DNA of 21,419 bases from contig JAFZTG010000201.1 of the NCBI GenBank assembly GCA_017618935.1, forward strand, positions 1 through 21,419. Reading direction: 5' to 3'. The notes beneath the pieces were generated by a model, which saw nothing but the letters and a program-made list of their open reading frames with translations, was not told where the DNA came from and searched no databases. Of the stretch, positions 1 through 7,707 are shown piece after piece; the first letter of the stretch is position 1; each line of letters begins with the position of its first letter. Origin of the DNA: Bacteroidales bacterium (GTDB lineage: Bacteria > Bacteroidota > Bacteroidia > Bacteroidales > UBA1715). Position numbers and translations under genes: made by a program.

Positions 1-108
1 ATAAAGGCTAAGGTTCCCGATGCTCATATCTTCACGGAAAATGCAGCAATGCAACAAGATTATAATGAACAAAAGAAAGTTTATACAGCAGAAGTAGAAG
101 AAAAATAA
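1..108 (+). CDS. C-terminal end of an unidentified protein (5' partial)
   Basis: Frame 1 is open from the first base to a TAA at 106-108 and gives 35 residues ending in a Glu/Lys-rich tail (YTAEVEEK). The start lies outside the window, and the visible part is too short and generic to assign a family. The stop overlaps the purD start by one base (TAATG). The two genes are therefore probably in one operon and may be translationally coupled. Function unknown. Confidence 0.7.
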   Translation: MKAKVPDAHIFTENAAMQQDYNEQKKVYTAEVEEK

Positions 109-1376
109 TGAATGTTTTATTGTTAGGTTCAGGCGGACGCGAACACGCGTTGGCATGGAAAATTGCTCAAAGTCCTTTATTAGATAAACTCTACATCGCG
201 CCAGGAAATGCTGGTACGGCACAAGTAGGAACTAATTTGCCTATTTCGGCAACGGCGTTTGATGAGATAAAGAAAGCCGTTAAGGAATATTCCATAAATC
301 TTGTTGTTGTCGGTCCTGAAGACCCGCTTGTAAAAGGCGTTCACGACTTTTTCCTAAACGATGAGGAACTGAAGTCAATTCCTGTGATTGGTCCTCAAAA
401 ATATGCGGCAACGTTGGAAGGCAGCAAGGAATTTGCCAAGGCATTCATGAATCGTCACAATATTCCTACTGCAAAACATTTCACGGTAACAGCCGAAAAT
501 CTTCAAGAGGGCTTCGATTTTCTTGCAAAGCAAACTGCTCCGTACGTGTTGAAAGCAGACGGACTGGCAGCTGGCAAAGGTGTGCTGATTCTGAATGACT
601 TGAATGAGGCTAAGTCGGAATTGGAAAATATGCTTAACGGCAAATTTGGCGCGGCAAGCAAGACAGTTGTGCTTGAAGAATGTTTGAAAGGCATTGAAAT
701 GTCGGTATTTGTCCTTACCGATGGCGAAGGGTATGTGATTCTGCCAGAGGCGAAGGATTATAAACGAGTGGGAGAGCACGATACTGGCTTGAACACGGGT
801 GGTATGGGGGCTGTTTCGCCAGTTCCATTCGCAGACAAAAAATTAATGGAAAGAATTGAGAATGAAATCATTAAACCTACTATTGCAGGTTTGAAGGAAG
901 ACAATATTCCTTATTGCGGTTTCATTTTCTTTGGCTTGATGAACGACAACGGAACGCCGAAAGTTATCGAATATAACGTTCGTATGGGCGATCCGGAAAC
1001 CGAGGTTGTCATTCCTCGTATAAAATCCGATTTGTTGCAATTATTTGTCGCTGCGGCAAACAAGAAATTGTCACAAGAAAAGATAGAAATAAATCCGTTC
1101 TCGGCAACGACGGTAATGGCCGTTTCTGGCGGTTATCCCGAGGCATACGAGAAAGGGAAAACGATTACGTTCAGCGAACAGTTCTCCGACAGCATCGTGT
1201 TCCATGCAGGCACGAAATTGGAAAACGGCGAGGTGAAAACTTCGGGCGGACGTGTGTTGGCAGTTACTTCGTTAGGCGAGAATAAAGATGCGGCATTAAA
1301 AATTTCATATAAAAACATTACCAAGATTCATTTTGATAAGATGTATTATCGACGCGATATTGGTCAAGATTTATAG
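108..1376 (+). CDS. purD: Phosphoribosylamine--glycine ligase (GAR synthetase)
   Basis: This enzyme catalyses the second step of de novo purine synthesis in the cytoplasm: ATP-dependent joining of glycine to 5-phosphoribosylamine, giving glycinamide ribonucleotide. The 422-residue product has the usual family length. The N-terminal nucleotide-like fold starts with GSGGREHALAW (residues 7-17). The ATP-grasp core shows YVLKADGLAAGKGV (about 146-159), a VVLEECLKG strand, the loop GEHDTGLNTGGMGAVSP, and the metal-binding segment EYNVRMGDPETE. The C-terminal domain is complete. The ATG overlaps the stop of the preceding gene by one base, and the next gene begins five bases after the stop, so purD lies inside an operon. 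No other purine gene is visible beside it. Identification is firm. Confidence 0.97.
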   Translation: MNVLLLGSGGREHALAWKIAQSPLLDKLYIAPGNAGTAQVGTNLPISATAFDEIKKAVKEYSINLVVVGPEDPLVKGVHDFFLNDEELKSIPVIGPQKYAATLEGSKEFAKAFMNRHNIPTAKHFTVTAENLQEGFDFLAKQTAPYVLKADGLAAGKGVLILNDLNEAKSELENMLNGKFGAASKTVVLEECLKGIEMSVFVLTDGEGYVILPEAKDYKRVGEHDTGLNTGGMGAVSPVPFADKKLMERIENEIIKPTIAGLKEDNIPYCGFIFFGLMNDNGTPKVIEYNVRMGDPETEVVIPRIKSDLLQLFVAAANKKLSQEKIEINPFSATTVMAVSGGYPEAYEKGKTITFSEQFSDSIVFHAGTKLENGEVKTSGGRVLAVTSLGENKDAALKISYKNITKIHFDKMYYRRDIGQDL

Positions 1377-1381
1377 TCGTA

Positions 1382-2377
1382 ATGTTCCAGTTTTTACAAA
1401 AGAACACAACAATCAATTTTATTCTGCTCCCTATAGTAATTATATTATTATGGGGAACAAATCTGTTACACCCTCAGTTCGTCTCGCATTATTACGACAC
1501 GAATCCAATGGTTTTGTATAAACCATTGATGGCAATTCAGAATTGGAATGCGTTAGCAGGGCAAATAGTGTCGCTAGTGATTTTGCTGATAAATGTCGTC
1601 ATCATCGTCAGAGTCAATTCCATCACCCGATTGATTGAGAATAAGTCGGTTTTTTTCATATTTTTATTCATATTCCTTTCAGCAAGTTTGCAAGACTACA
1701 AACAGTTGAATCCGATGCAACCAGCGCTGACATTCCTGATAATAGGAGTGCAGTTGCTATTTAATATGTATAAAAATGAACACGAACTGAAAAAAATCTT
1801 CGAGGCTGGGTTTTGTTTTGCGATTGCATCGTTGTTTTATGCGCCGGCAATCTATTTTGCAATCTTGATTTTCATTGGTTTGGGAATGTTTGTTCCTTTT
1901 TACTGGCGACAATGGTTATCGGCATTGGTGGGGTTGTTGTTACCCTTTATATTGGTCTTGTCAATCGCATTCTGCTTCGACAATTTTATGTTACAGGTAA
2001 CGACATTTTATGAGAATTTAATGGCAGTAAATGCCTCTCATTTCACAAAATTGTTCCCTATAGCGTTTTCTATATTTTTAGCGTTATTATTTATTCGTTC
2101 TGCATTTTATGTTTATCTTGGCGGAACTCGTAAGGTTTCCACACGGAAATACTATACATTGCTACTGCTATTTTTGGTGTTGGTTTTGGTGTTGTATATA
2201 TTCGTACCACACGTAACTTACGATTTTCTGTTTTTCGGAGGGATCTCGGTATCGGTATTTATCGCAAACTTTATGGTAAATATGCGTAGCAAGTTCTGGC
2301 AAGAAGTTCTATTTATCGCCATTCTTGCATTTACTGTTTTGGTACAGATATTTCCACTGACGGAGATCAATTTTTAA
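1382..2377 (+). CDS. Polytopic inner-membrane protein, DUF6427-like
   Basis: The 331-residue protein is very hydrophobic, with about ten likely membrane segments (roughly residues 11-29, 59-77, 88-103, 114-130, 142-170, 178-200, 224-246, 258-275, 281-299 and 308-325). A short basic stretch, KNEHELKKIF (131-140), forms a loop, and FYWRQWLSALVGLLLPF (173-189) resembles the conserved W-R-x-W segment I recall from the Bacteroidetes DUF6427 membrane family. From memory, that family lies next to purD in flavobacteria, which supports the call; I could not verify it. No catalytic motif or transporter signature is visible. It starts five bases after purD and is probably co-transcribed with it. Molecular function unknown. 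Confidence 0.7.
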   Translation: MFQFLQKNTTINFILLPIVIILLWGTNLLHPQFVSHYYDTNPMVLYKPLMAIQNWNALAGQIVSLVILLINVVIIVRVNSITRLIENKSVFFIFLFIFLSASLQDYKQLNPMQPALTFLIIGVQLLFNMYKNEHELKKIFEAGFCFAIASLFYAPAIYFAILIFIGLGMFVPFYWRQWLSALVGLLLPFILVLSIAFCFDNFMLQVTTFYENLMAVNASHFTKLFPIAFSIFLALLFIRSAFYVYLGGTRKVSTRKYYTLLLLFLVLVLVLYIFVPHVTYDFLFFGGISVSVFIANFMVNMRSKFWQEVLFIAILAFTVLVQIFPLTEINF

Positions 2378-2492
2378 GAGAATATTTTCCAAACCTTTAT
2401 GTCTCATCTTATACAAAGCGCACAGAACGGCCATGTAAACGGCTGTATGGCGATATCTTAATTTCTGGTTATGTTGGACAAAAGAAATAAAA

Positions 2493-2520
2493 AAAGCACT
2501 TACATTACTGCAAGTGCTTT
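2493..2520 (-). terminator. Rho-independent terminator of the tRNA-Lys gene
   Basis: A perfect 9-bp inverted repeat (AAAGCACTT / AAGTGCTTT) with a 10-base loop lies just past the 3' end of the tRNA. Read on the minus strand, the stem runs into a T-rich tract (TTTTTTTATTTC). The plus strand has no T-tract after the stem, so it serves the minus-strand tRNA. Confidence 0.8.
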
Positions 2521-2528
2521 AAAACTTG

Positions 2529-2601
2529 TGACCCCGGAGAGGCTCGAACTCTCGACCCATTGATTAAGAGTCAATTGCTCTACCAACTGAGCTACGGAGT
2601 C
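2529..2601 (-). tRNA. tRNA-Lys (anticodon CUU)
   Basis: The minus strand folds as a complete 73-base cloverleaf. The acceptor stem is GACTCCG/CGGGGTC with one T-G pair, the D stem GCTC/GAGC, the anticodon stem ATTGA/TCAAT with loop CTCTTAA (anticodon CTT), the variable loop GGGTC, and the T arm GAGAG-TTCGAGC-CTCTC. The discriminator base is A. The CCA end is not encoded (CAAG follows on the minus strand), so it must be added after transcription. The tRNA reads lysine AAG codons. It has its own promoter and terminator and is transcribed away from rplM. Confidence 0.96.
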
Positions 2602-2612
2602 AAAATTTTCGG

Positions 2613-2643
2613 CAAAAATACCACTTTTGTAATTCTATGCAAG
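2613..2643 (-). promoter_or_regulatory. Bacteroidetes-type promoter for tRNA-Lys
   Basis: On the minus strand a perfect -7 element, TATTTTTG (plus positions 2613-2620), lies 19 bases after CTTG (2640-2643), a near match to the -33 TTTG. The -7 element ends 11 bases before the first tRNA base, which suits a tRNA with a very short leader. The assignment rests on the known sigma consensus of this phylum. Confidence 0.65.
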
Positions 2644-2664
2644 AAGATTTAGCGAAAAACTTTA

Positions 2665-2689
2665 TTTCTGATGTTTTTTTTTTCAGAAA
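2665..2689. repeat. Short inverted repeat between the divergent promoters
   Basis: TTTCTGA (2665-2671) and TCAGAAA (2683-2689) form a 7-bp inverted repeat around an 11-base, mostly T, spacer. It lies upstream of both the tRNA-Lys and the rplM promoter. It could be an operator or just part of an AT-rich upstream region; nothing more can be said from the sequence. Confidence 0.3.
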
Positions 2690-2711
2690 CGAAGAAAAAA
2701 TCGCGTTTGGG

Positions 2712-2741
2712 TTTGTAAAATCAAAATTATTATTATTTTTG
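2712..2741 (+). promoter_or_regulatory. Bacteroidetes-type promoter of the rplM operon
   Basis: TTTG at 2712-2715 and TATTTTTG at 2734-2741 match the -33 and -7 elements of Bacteroidetes housekeeping promoters, with an 18-base spacer. Transcription would start near 2747 and give a leader of about 40 bases before the GTG start of rplM. No obvious hairpin lies in that leader. Confidence 0.7.
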
Positions 2742-2786
2742 CGTCCCGATTAATGGGAAAAGTATATTTAATAAAAACTAACTCAA

Positions 2787-3230
2787 GTGGATACTTTAAG
2801 TTACAAGACGAAATCAGCCAATGTGGCTACTGTTCAAAAGGAATGGTTCGTTGTTGATGCAACCGACCAAGTAGTAGGTAGAATGTGTTCCCAGATTGCG
2901 AAAATCATCAGAGGAAAACACAAACCGTCATTTACTCCCAATGTGAATTGCGGAGATGGAGTAATCGTAATTAACGCTGAAAAAGTGAAATTTACGGGAA
3001 AGAAAATGACCGACAAAGTTTACATTCATCACACAATGTATCCTGGTGGTCAAAGAAAACAAACTCCAGAAGATTTAATGGCAAAAGATCCTACAAAGAT
3101 TATTAAAAATGCCGTAGCAGGAATGCTTCCAAAAAATTCTTTGGGAAGAGACTGCTTGAAAAATTTGTTTGTATATGTAGGTCCTAACCACAAACAAGAA
3201 GCACAACAACCAAAAGAATTAAAGTTTTAA
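2787..3230 (+). CDS. rplM: 50S ribosomal protein L13 (uL13)
   Basis: The product is a 147-residue large-subunit protein that binds 23S rRNA early in assembly. It reads as the Bacteroidales form of uL13: start MDTLSYKT, then EWFVVDATDQVVGRMCSQIA (residues 20-39), RGKHKPSFTPNVNCGD, the MYPGGQR loop, and GMLPKNSLGRDCLKNLFVYVG near the end, followed by EAQQPKEL. The start codon is GTG at 2787; the codons after it reproduce the N-terminus typical of the group, so this start is well supported despite the lack of a Shine-Dalgarno sequence. It is the first gene of a four-gene translation operon, and rpsI begins ten bases after its stop. Confidence 0.96.
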   Translation: MDTLSYKTKSANVATVQKEWFVVDATDQVVGRMCSQIAKIIRGKHKPSFTPNVNCGDGVIVINAEKVKFTGKKMTDKVYIHHTMYPGGQRKQTPEDLMAKDPTKIIKNAVAGMLPKNSLGRDCLKNLFVYVGPNHKQEAQQPKELKF

Positions 3231-3240
3231 GATTTAGTAT

Positions 3241-3627
3241 ATGGAAGTAATTAATGCTTTAGGTAGAAGAAAATCGGCAATCGCCCGAATTTACGTTAAG
3301 GAAGGAAAAGGTCAAATCACAGTTAATGACCGTGAATTGGATAACTACTTCGCAGAAGAACGTCTTCGTTACATCGTAAAACAACCATTGACTCTTCTTG
3401 ACAAAGAAGGTAATTTCGATATCAAAATCAACCTTGTAGGTGGTGGTATCAAAGGTCAAGCTGAAGCAGTAAGATTGGCAATCGCCAGAGCTTTGGTGAA
3501 AATGGACGAAGAAAATAAAACTCCTCTTAAGAAACAAGGATTCTTAACGCGTGACCCACGTGAGGTTGAACGTAAGAAACCTGGTCAAAAGAAGGCACGT
3601 AAAAGATTTCAATTTAGTAAACGTTAA
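3241..3627 (+). CDS. rpsI: 30S ribosomal protein S9 (uS9)
   Basis: The 128-residue small-subunit protein has a C-terminal tail that reaches the P-site tRNA. It contains [14 protein letters not shown] near the N-terminus, the glycine-rich [19 protein letters not shown] segment, [22 protein letters not shown], and the invariant FSKR end, which is the tail that contacts tRNA. Length and all hallmarks are normal. L13 and S9 are paired in most bacteria, and here the gap is ten bases. A 108-base spacer then separates rpsI from rpsB. I found no convincing promoter or terminator in that spacer, so read-through is likely. Confidence 0.97.
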   Translation: MEVINALGRRKSAIARIYVKEGKGQITVNDRELDNYFAEERLRYIVKQPLTLLDKEGNFDIKINLVGGGIKGQAEAVRLAIARALVKMDEENKTPLKKQGFLTRDPREVERKKPGQKKARKRFQFSKR

Positions 3628-3735
3628 TATTAACCTATTCGAATTAGAGCGTTGTTTAGACTCAAAATCCGCAAGACCACATTATATTGTGCTACTTGTG
3701 AATTGCTTTAATATTGAATGCAAACAACAAAAAAA

Positions 3736-4542
3736 ATGGCAAGAGCAAATTTTGAAGAATTGCTAGAAGCAGGTGTTCACTTCGGACACTTAAAAAGAAA
3801 ATGGCATCCAGCTATGGCTCCATACATCTTTATGGAGAAAAACGGTATCCACATTATTGATCTTCACAAAACTGTAGCAAAGATTGATGAGTCGGCTGAG
3901 GCCTTGAAAAAAATCGCAAAATCTGGTCGCAAAATCCTTTTCGTTGCAACCAAAAAACAAGCAAAAGACATCGTTGCTGAAAAAGTACAATCAGTAGGTA
4001 TGCCTTACATTACTGAACGTTGGAGCGGCGGTATGTTGACTAACTTCCCAACTATCCGTAAAGCCGTTAAGAAAATGTCGGCTATCGACAAAATGGAACA
4101 AGACGGTACTTTCGCTTCTCTTTCAAAACGTGAAATTTTACAAATCAACCGTCAACGTGAAAAACTACAAAAGAACCTTGGTAGCATCGTGAGCTTGACT
4201 CGCCTTCCTGCTGCATTGTTCGTAGTTGACGTTGTTCGCGAACATATCGCTATCAAAGAGGCAACTCGCTTGGGTATTCCTGTATTTGCTATCGTTGATA
4301 CAAACGCTGACCCAAATCTTGTAGATTTCGCAATCCCAGGAAACGACGACGCTTCTAAATCAGTTGAAGTAATCCTTTCTAAGGTTTGTGACGCAATCCA
4401 AGAAGGTTTGTCTGAAAGAAAAGCTGAAAAAGATAAAGAAGCAGAAGTTGCTGCTAAAGCAGAAGCAACAGAGGCTCCAGCAGAAGAAAAGCCTGCTAAA
4501 CCAGCAAGAAAAACTGCTGCAAGAAAAACAACAAAAAAATAA
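3736..4542 (+). CDS. rpsB: 30S ribosomal protein S2 (uS2)
   Basis: Protein S2 joins the small subunit late in assembly and helps hold S1. The body is canonical: FEELLEAGVHFGHLKRKWHPAM, IIDLHKTVAKI, KILFVATKKQAKDIV, ERWSGGMLTNFPTIRK, LTRLPAALFVVDV, GIPVFAIVDTNADPNLVDFAIPGNDDA. I place the start at the ATG at 3736 (MARANFEELL, 268 residues), because related proteins begin there. An in-frame ATG at 3718 would add only MQTTKK, from a run of A. The last 40 or so residues form a low-complexity Ala/Lys/Glu tail (for example KPARKTAARKTTKK), a lineage-type extension probably disordered or RNA-binding. tsf follows after nine bases. Confidence 0.95.
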   Translation: MARANFEELLEAGVHFGHLKRKWHPAMAPYIFMEKNGIHIIDLHKTVAKIDESAEALKKIAKSGRKILFVATKKQAKDIVAEKVQSVGMPYITERWSGGMLTNFPTIRKAVKKMSAIDKMEQDGTFASLSKREILQINRQREKLQKNLGSIVSLTRLPAALFVVDVVREHIAIKEATRLGIPVFAIVDTNADPNLVDFAIPGNDDASKSVEVILSKVCDAIQEGLSERKAEKDKEAEVAAKAEATEAPAEEKPAKPARKTAARKTTKK

Positions 4543-4551
4543 TTGACGACT

Positions 4552-5550
4552 ATGGCAAACATTACCGCTGCTGATATCGCTAAACTTCGTGCAATCACTG
4601 CCGCTGGTCTTATGGACTGCAAACAGGCATTGACTGAATCTGAAGGCGATTTCGACAAAGCAATAGAATTTTTAAGAAAGAAAGGTCAGAAAATTGCAAG
4701 CAAACGTCAAGACCGTGACGCAAAAGAAGGTTGTGTATTGAGTGGCGTTACCGCTGACGGAAAAACAGCCGCTATCGTAGTTGTAAACTGCGAAACTGAC
4801 TTCGTTGCAAAGAATGCTGATTTCATCGCATTCACACAATCAATTCTTGACAAGGCTTTGGAAGTTCTTCCTGCAAATGCTGACGAATTGAAACAATTGG
4901 AAATAAACGGTAGAAAAATCGCTGACCAATTGACTGACCAAATGGGTAAAATCGGTGAAAAGATTGATTTGGGTTACTACGAAAAAGTAACGTCTGTAAA
5001 TTCTTTCGCTTACACTCACATGGGTAACAGACTTGCAACTATCGTTGGCTTCTCTGAAAAAGTAAACGATGCACAACTTGGTAAAGACGTTGCTATGCAA
5101 GTAGCAGCAATGAATCCTGTTGCCGTTGACCAAGATGCAGTTCCTCAATCAGTTATTGATTCCGAAATTGAAATCGCAAAAGAAAAGACAGTACAAGAAC
5201 AAATTCAAAAAGCTGTTGAAGTTGCTCTTAAAAAAGCTGGCATCAATCCTAACCTTGTTGATTCCGAAGACCATATGTCTTCTAACATCGCAAAAGGTTG
5301 GTTGACTGAAGATGAAGCTGCTAAAGCTCGCGAAATCAAGGAACAAGTTTCTGCTGAAAAGAAAAACAACATTCCTGCCGCTATGGTTGAAAACATTGCG
5401 AAAGGTCGTTTGAACAAATTCTTCAAAGAATCAACTCTTATCAACCAAGAATTTGTTAAAGATGGTAAAATTTCAGTGGGACAACACATTGAAGCTACAC
5501 AAAAGGGTTTGAAAGTAACTGAATTCAAACGTTACGGACTTTCAAACTAA
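4552..5550 (+). CDS. tsf: Elongation factor Ts
   Basis: EF-Ts exchanges GDP for GTP on EF-Tu. The N-terminal UBA-like domain reads ITAADIAKLRAITAAGLMDCKQALTE. It is followed by the signature region of contact with EF-Tu: DFDKAIEFLRKKGQK, then GCVLSGVTADGKTAAIVVVNCETDFVAKN. At 332 residues it is longer than the 283-residue E. coli protein. The extra length is in the C-terminal core (SEDHMSSNIAKGWLTEDEAAKAREI region) and matches the Bacteroidetes form of the family. The chosen ATG at 4552 gives MANITAAD; an in-frame TTG nine bases upstream (4543) is less likely. The gene closes the rplM-rpsI-rpsB-tsf operon and is followed by a hairpin terminator. Confidence 0.96.
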   Translation: MANITAADIAKLRAITAAGLMDCKQALTESEGDFDKAIEFLRKKGQKIASKRQDRDAKEGCVLSGVTADGKTAAIVVVNCETDFVAKNADFIAFTQSILDKALEVLPANADELKQLEINGRKIADQLTDQMGKIGEKIDLGYYEKVTSVNSFAYTHMGNRLATIVGFSEKVNDAQLGKDVAMQVAAMNPVAVDQDAVPQSVIDSEIEIAKEKTVQEQIQKAVEVALKKAGINPNLVDSEDHMSSNIAKGWLTEDEAAKAREIKEQVSAEKKNNIPAAMVENIAKGRLNKFFKESTLINQEFVKDGKISVGQHIEATQKGLKVTEFKRYGLSN

Positions 5551-5570
5551 AATTTAGTGTTTTATACATC

Positions 5571-5608
5571 AAAAAGGAGAGTTATTTTACGTAACTCTCC
5601 TTTTTTTT
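5571..5608 (+). terminator. Rho-independent terminator after tsf
   Basis: A 14-bp perfect inverted repeat (AAAAAGGAGAGTTA, 5571-5584, with its complement at 5592-5605) encloses a 7-base loop and ends in eight T residues. It sits 20 bases after the tsf stop. It marks the end of the translation operon and could also work on the opposite strand because of the A-run on its left side. Confidence 0.9.
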
Positions 5609-5637
5609 ATCTATCTTGCTCGCATAATTGATGGACT

Positions 5638-6348
5638 ATGTTACAATACAAAAAAATATTATTGAAATTCAGCGGTGAATCGCTTCAGGCAGCTGACGGT
5701 TTCAGCATCGATCCCGATAAATTATTGAAGTATGCTCACCAAGTTAAAGAAGTTGTCGACTTAGGCGTGAACGTGTCTGTCGTAATCGGCGGAGGAAATA
5801 TCTATCGTGGCTTGAATAGTAAAACCACAGGATTCGACAGAATCAAAGGCGACTACATGGGTATGATGGCAACGGTTATTAACGCTGTGGCTCTTCAATC
5901 TGCTCTTGAAACAATAAATATAAAATCTCGCGTTCTTACAAGTTTTTCAATGGAACCGATTGGGCAACCATATTCGCAACGTCTTGTGAAAAAAGCGTTC
6001 GAAAACAATGAAGTGGTTATTTTCGGCGGTGGAACAGGAAATCCTTTCTTCACAACCGACACAGCAGCCGCTCTCCGTGCTGTTGAAATCGGAGCCGACG
6101 TGTTACTGAAAGGAACTCGTGTTGACGGTGTGTATGACTCCGATCCCGAAAAAAATCCTAATGCAAAGAAATTCGATGAAATCACGTTCACCGAGGCATA
6201 TTCCAAAGGATTGAAGATTATGGATTTGACTGCATTCACCATGTGCAAGGAAAATAACTTGCCAATCATCGTTTTTAACGTAGGTGATGTAACTTCTTTG
6301 AAAAAAATCGTGTCTGGTGATAAAATAGGAACCATCATTAAAAATTAA
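5638..6348 (+). CDS. pyrH: Uridylate kinase (UMP kinase)
   Basis: This cytoplasmic enzyme converts UMP to UDP with ATP, the branch point of pyrimidine nucleotide synthesis. The 236-residue protein belongs to the amino-acid kinase fold. It shows KKILLKFSGESL (residues 5-16), the glycine-rich loop VVIGGGNIYRG (48-58), the GDYMGMMATVINA segment (71-83), FGGGTGNPFFTTDTAAALRA (129-148) with the conserved TDTAA, and LLKGTRVDGVYDSDP (156-170). Gene order tsf-pyrH is common in bacteria. Here the tsf terminator lies between them, so pyrH probably has its own promoter. A weak -7 candidate, TATCTTGC at 5612-5619, has no clean -33 partner. The downstream gene begins eight bases after the stop and is not frr. 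Confidence 0.96.
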   Translation: MLQYKKILLKFSGESLQAADGFSIDPDKLLKYAHQVKEVVDLGVNVSVVIGGGNIYRGLNSKTTGFDRIKGDYMGMMATVINAVALQSALETINIKSRVLTSFSMEPIGQPYSQRLVKKAFENNEVVIFGGGTGNPFFTTDTAAALRAVEIGADVLLKGTRVDGVYDSDPEKNPNAKKFDEITFTEAYSKGLKIMDLTAFTMCKENNLPIIVFNVGDVTSLKKIVSGDKIGTIIKN

Positions 6349-6356
6349 GATTTACT

Positions 6357-7634
6357 ATGAGAAGAAATAGTTTCATTATTCTTGGTCTGATTCTCTTGTC
6401 TATAACGGCCTGCAAAAGGAATAAAAATACGGAAGCACCTGAAGGGTATATAGAATATCAAGGTGAACTTTTGAAAGAAAATGATCCGATTCGCTACGAT
6501 TCCAATGGTGACGGCGTAATTGATGAAAAAGACAAGACAATTGGCGTGCTGGGTACCAACCTTAACATCACGCAAAATCCCGACGGCTCGCCATTCTATT
6601 CTGGCAGCGGTAATTCAGGAGAAGGAGGTGGCGATAATCCAGGTAATCCTAATCAAAATCCTACAATTGAGTCAAAAGTTCCTGTAGGAACAAAACTTTG
6701 CTATATGGATCTGGAAAAATATTGCTCTCAAAATGGTGGCTTGTACGCTTACGAGACAACTGTCAATGCGGCTCAATCATCTTCGCAGAACGAGATCTCC
6801 AACGCTGATGCGAATAATAATGGTATTCCCGATTACATAGAGAATATTCGTAGCACGTCAAACATTTCCGCAATAGCTTCTAAATATGCAGAGCAATATG
6901 CTCCAGAAACGGAACAAAAAATTGAAAATGGTGCGGGTGGCAAACAAATTGGTGCTGCTTTCGTGAAAACGTGTCTTGCAGAAGCCATAGAAAAAGCGCT
7001 CTCGGAGGCATTATATGATTCAAACGAGAGCATTGACATTACGAATTTAGAAACCATCATCAACACACGTATTATTGTTGCAATAGGCGATGCCGTTACC
7101 GAAGCGGGTTTGCTTGAATATATCGATAATGCGACATTGGCAAGTATTGCTGCTGAGATGTCCATAAAAATTTCAGAAGCTGTTTCAGAAGCAATTGCAA
7201 CGACGATTTCCAAAGAAATTCTTTCACAATATGAAAAACAAGTTGCCAACGGTTCAATCAAAAATGTCCAAGGAATTTGTCCGAACGGCTACCACATTCC
7301 GTCGGATATTGAATGGATGATTTTTGAACAAGCACTTGGAATGTCTGCCTCTGACCTTACCAAGAGTGGTGAGACGGAAATTACCCGTGGAGCAGACGTA
7401 AACATTGTTAAAAAACTAGTAAATGATTACGGATTCAACTTCGGAGGATACGCGAGCATAAACGGAACGTTCGCACAACGTGGCGAAGCCGGTGTGTATT
7501 GGTCATCAACTACGGGGAAAGACGAGAAAGGCGATTTTGTCTGGGTACGACAGATTGACACAAGCTACACGGGCGTTGTCCGCTTTAAGATGTATGAAAA
7601 ATCAGGATTAAGCATCCGTTGTTTCAAAGACTAA
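6357..7634 (+). CDS. Secreted lipoprotein with an interrupted FISUMP-type domain
   Basis: The 425-residue product starts with a lipoprotein signal (hydrophobic core, lipobox I-T-A-C, Cys19) and is predicted to be lipid-anchored in the envelope. An EF-hand-like motif, DSNGDGVIDEKD (48-59), and a Gly/Asn/Pro linker (82-102) follow. The C-terminal 120 residues resemble the FISUMP (Fibrobacter succinogenes major paralogous) domain: GICPNGYHIPSDIEW (306-320), VYWSSTT, LSIRCFKD at the very end. The first part of that domain, LCYMDLEKYCSQNGGLYAYE, sits far upstream at residues 114-132. About 165 residues separate the two halves, including a thrombospondin-type-3-like motif DANNNGIPD (151-159) and a long helical, Ala/Glu/Ile-rich segment. 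It starts eight bases after pyrH and is probably co-transcribed. Molecular role unknown. Confidence 0.8.
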   Translation: MRRNSFIILGLILLSITACKRNKNTEAPEGYIEYQGELLKENDPIRYDSNGDGVIDEKDKTIGVLGTNLNITQNPDGSPFYSGSGNSGEGGGDNPGNPNQNPTIESKVPVGTKLCYMDLEKYCSQNGGLYAYETTVNAAQSSSQNEISNADANNNGIPDYIENIRSTSNISAIASKYAEQYAPETEQKIENGAGGKQIGAAFVKTCLAEAIEKALSEALYDSNESIDITNLETIINTRIIVAIGDAVTEAGLLEYIDNATLASIAAEMSIKISEAVSEAIATTISKEILSQYEKQVANGSIKNVQGICPNGYHIPSDIEWMIFEQALGMSASDLTKSGETEITRGADVNIVKKLVNDYGFNFGGYASINGTFAQRGEAGVYWSSTTGKDEKGDFVWVRQIDTSYTGVVRFKMYEKSGLSIRCFKD

Positions 7635-7637
7635 CAG

Positions 7638-7666
7638 AGAACTGCATTCGTGCAGTTCTTTGTTTT
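7638..7666 (+). terminator. Rho-independent terminator after the FISUMP lipoprotein
   Basis: A perfect 9-bp stem, AGAACTGCA / TGCAGTTCT, closes on a TTCG tetraloop (7647-7650) and is followed by TTGTTTT. It begins three bases after the lipoprotein stop, so it likely ends the pyrH-lipoprotein transcript. Confidence 0.85.
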
Positions 7667-7707
7667 AACTGAGAGTACCACATCTCTCTTTATTAATTAA
7701 CCGCACC

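Noticed and set aside
375..779. Minus-strand reading frames inside purD
   Set aside because: They are shadows of an unmistakable purD frame and show no domain or signal.
2395..2470. Imperfect inverted repeats around GGCCATG...GGCTGTATGG
   Set aside because: Pairing is short and interrupted. I cannot support a structured RNA or regulatory site from it.
2493..2520. The hairpin as a terminator for the plus-strand membrane protein gene
   Set aside because: The T-tract follows the stem only on the minus strand, and the hairpin is 115 bases beyond the membrane protein stop.
3718..3735. Upstream ATG for rpsB adding MQTTKK
   Set aside because: Known S2 proteins of this group begin near the ATG at 3736. 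The extra residues come from an A-rich run with no support.
3628..3735. Possible internal promoter or leader RNA before rpsB
   Set aside because: The spacer is 108 bases and AT-rich, but no -33/-7 pair at correct spacing and no strong hairpin were found.
4543..4551. TTG start for tsf nine bases before the ATG
   Set aside because: EF-Ts begins with M-A-x-I-T/D in relatives, which fits the ATG at 4552; TTG is a rare start.
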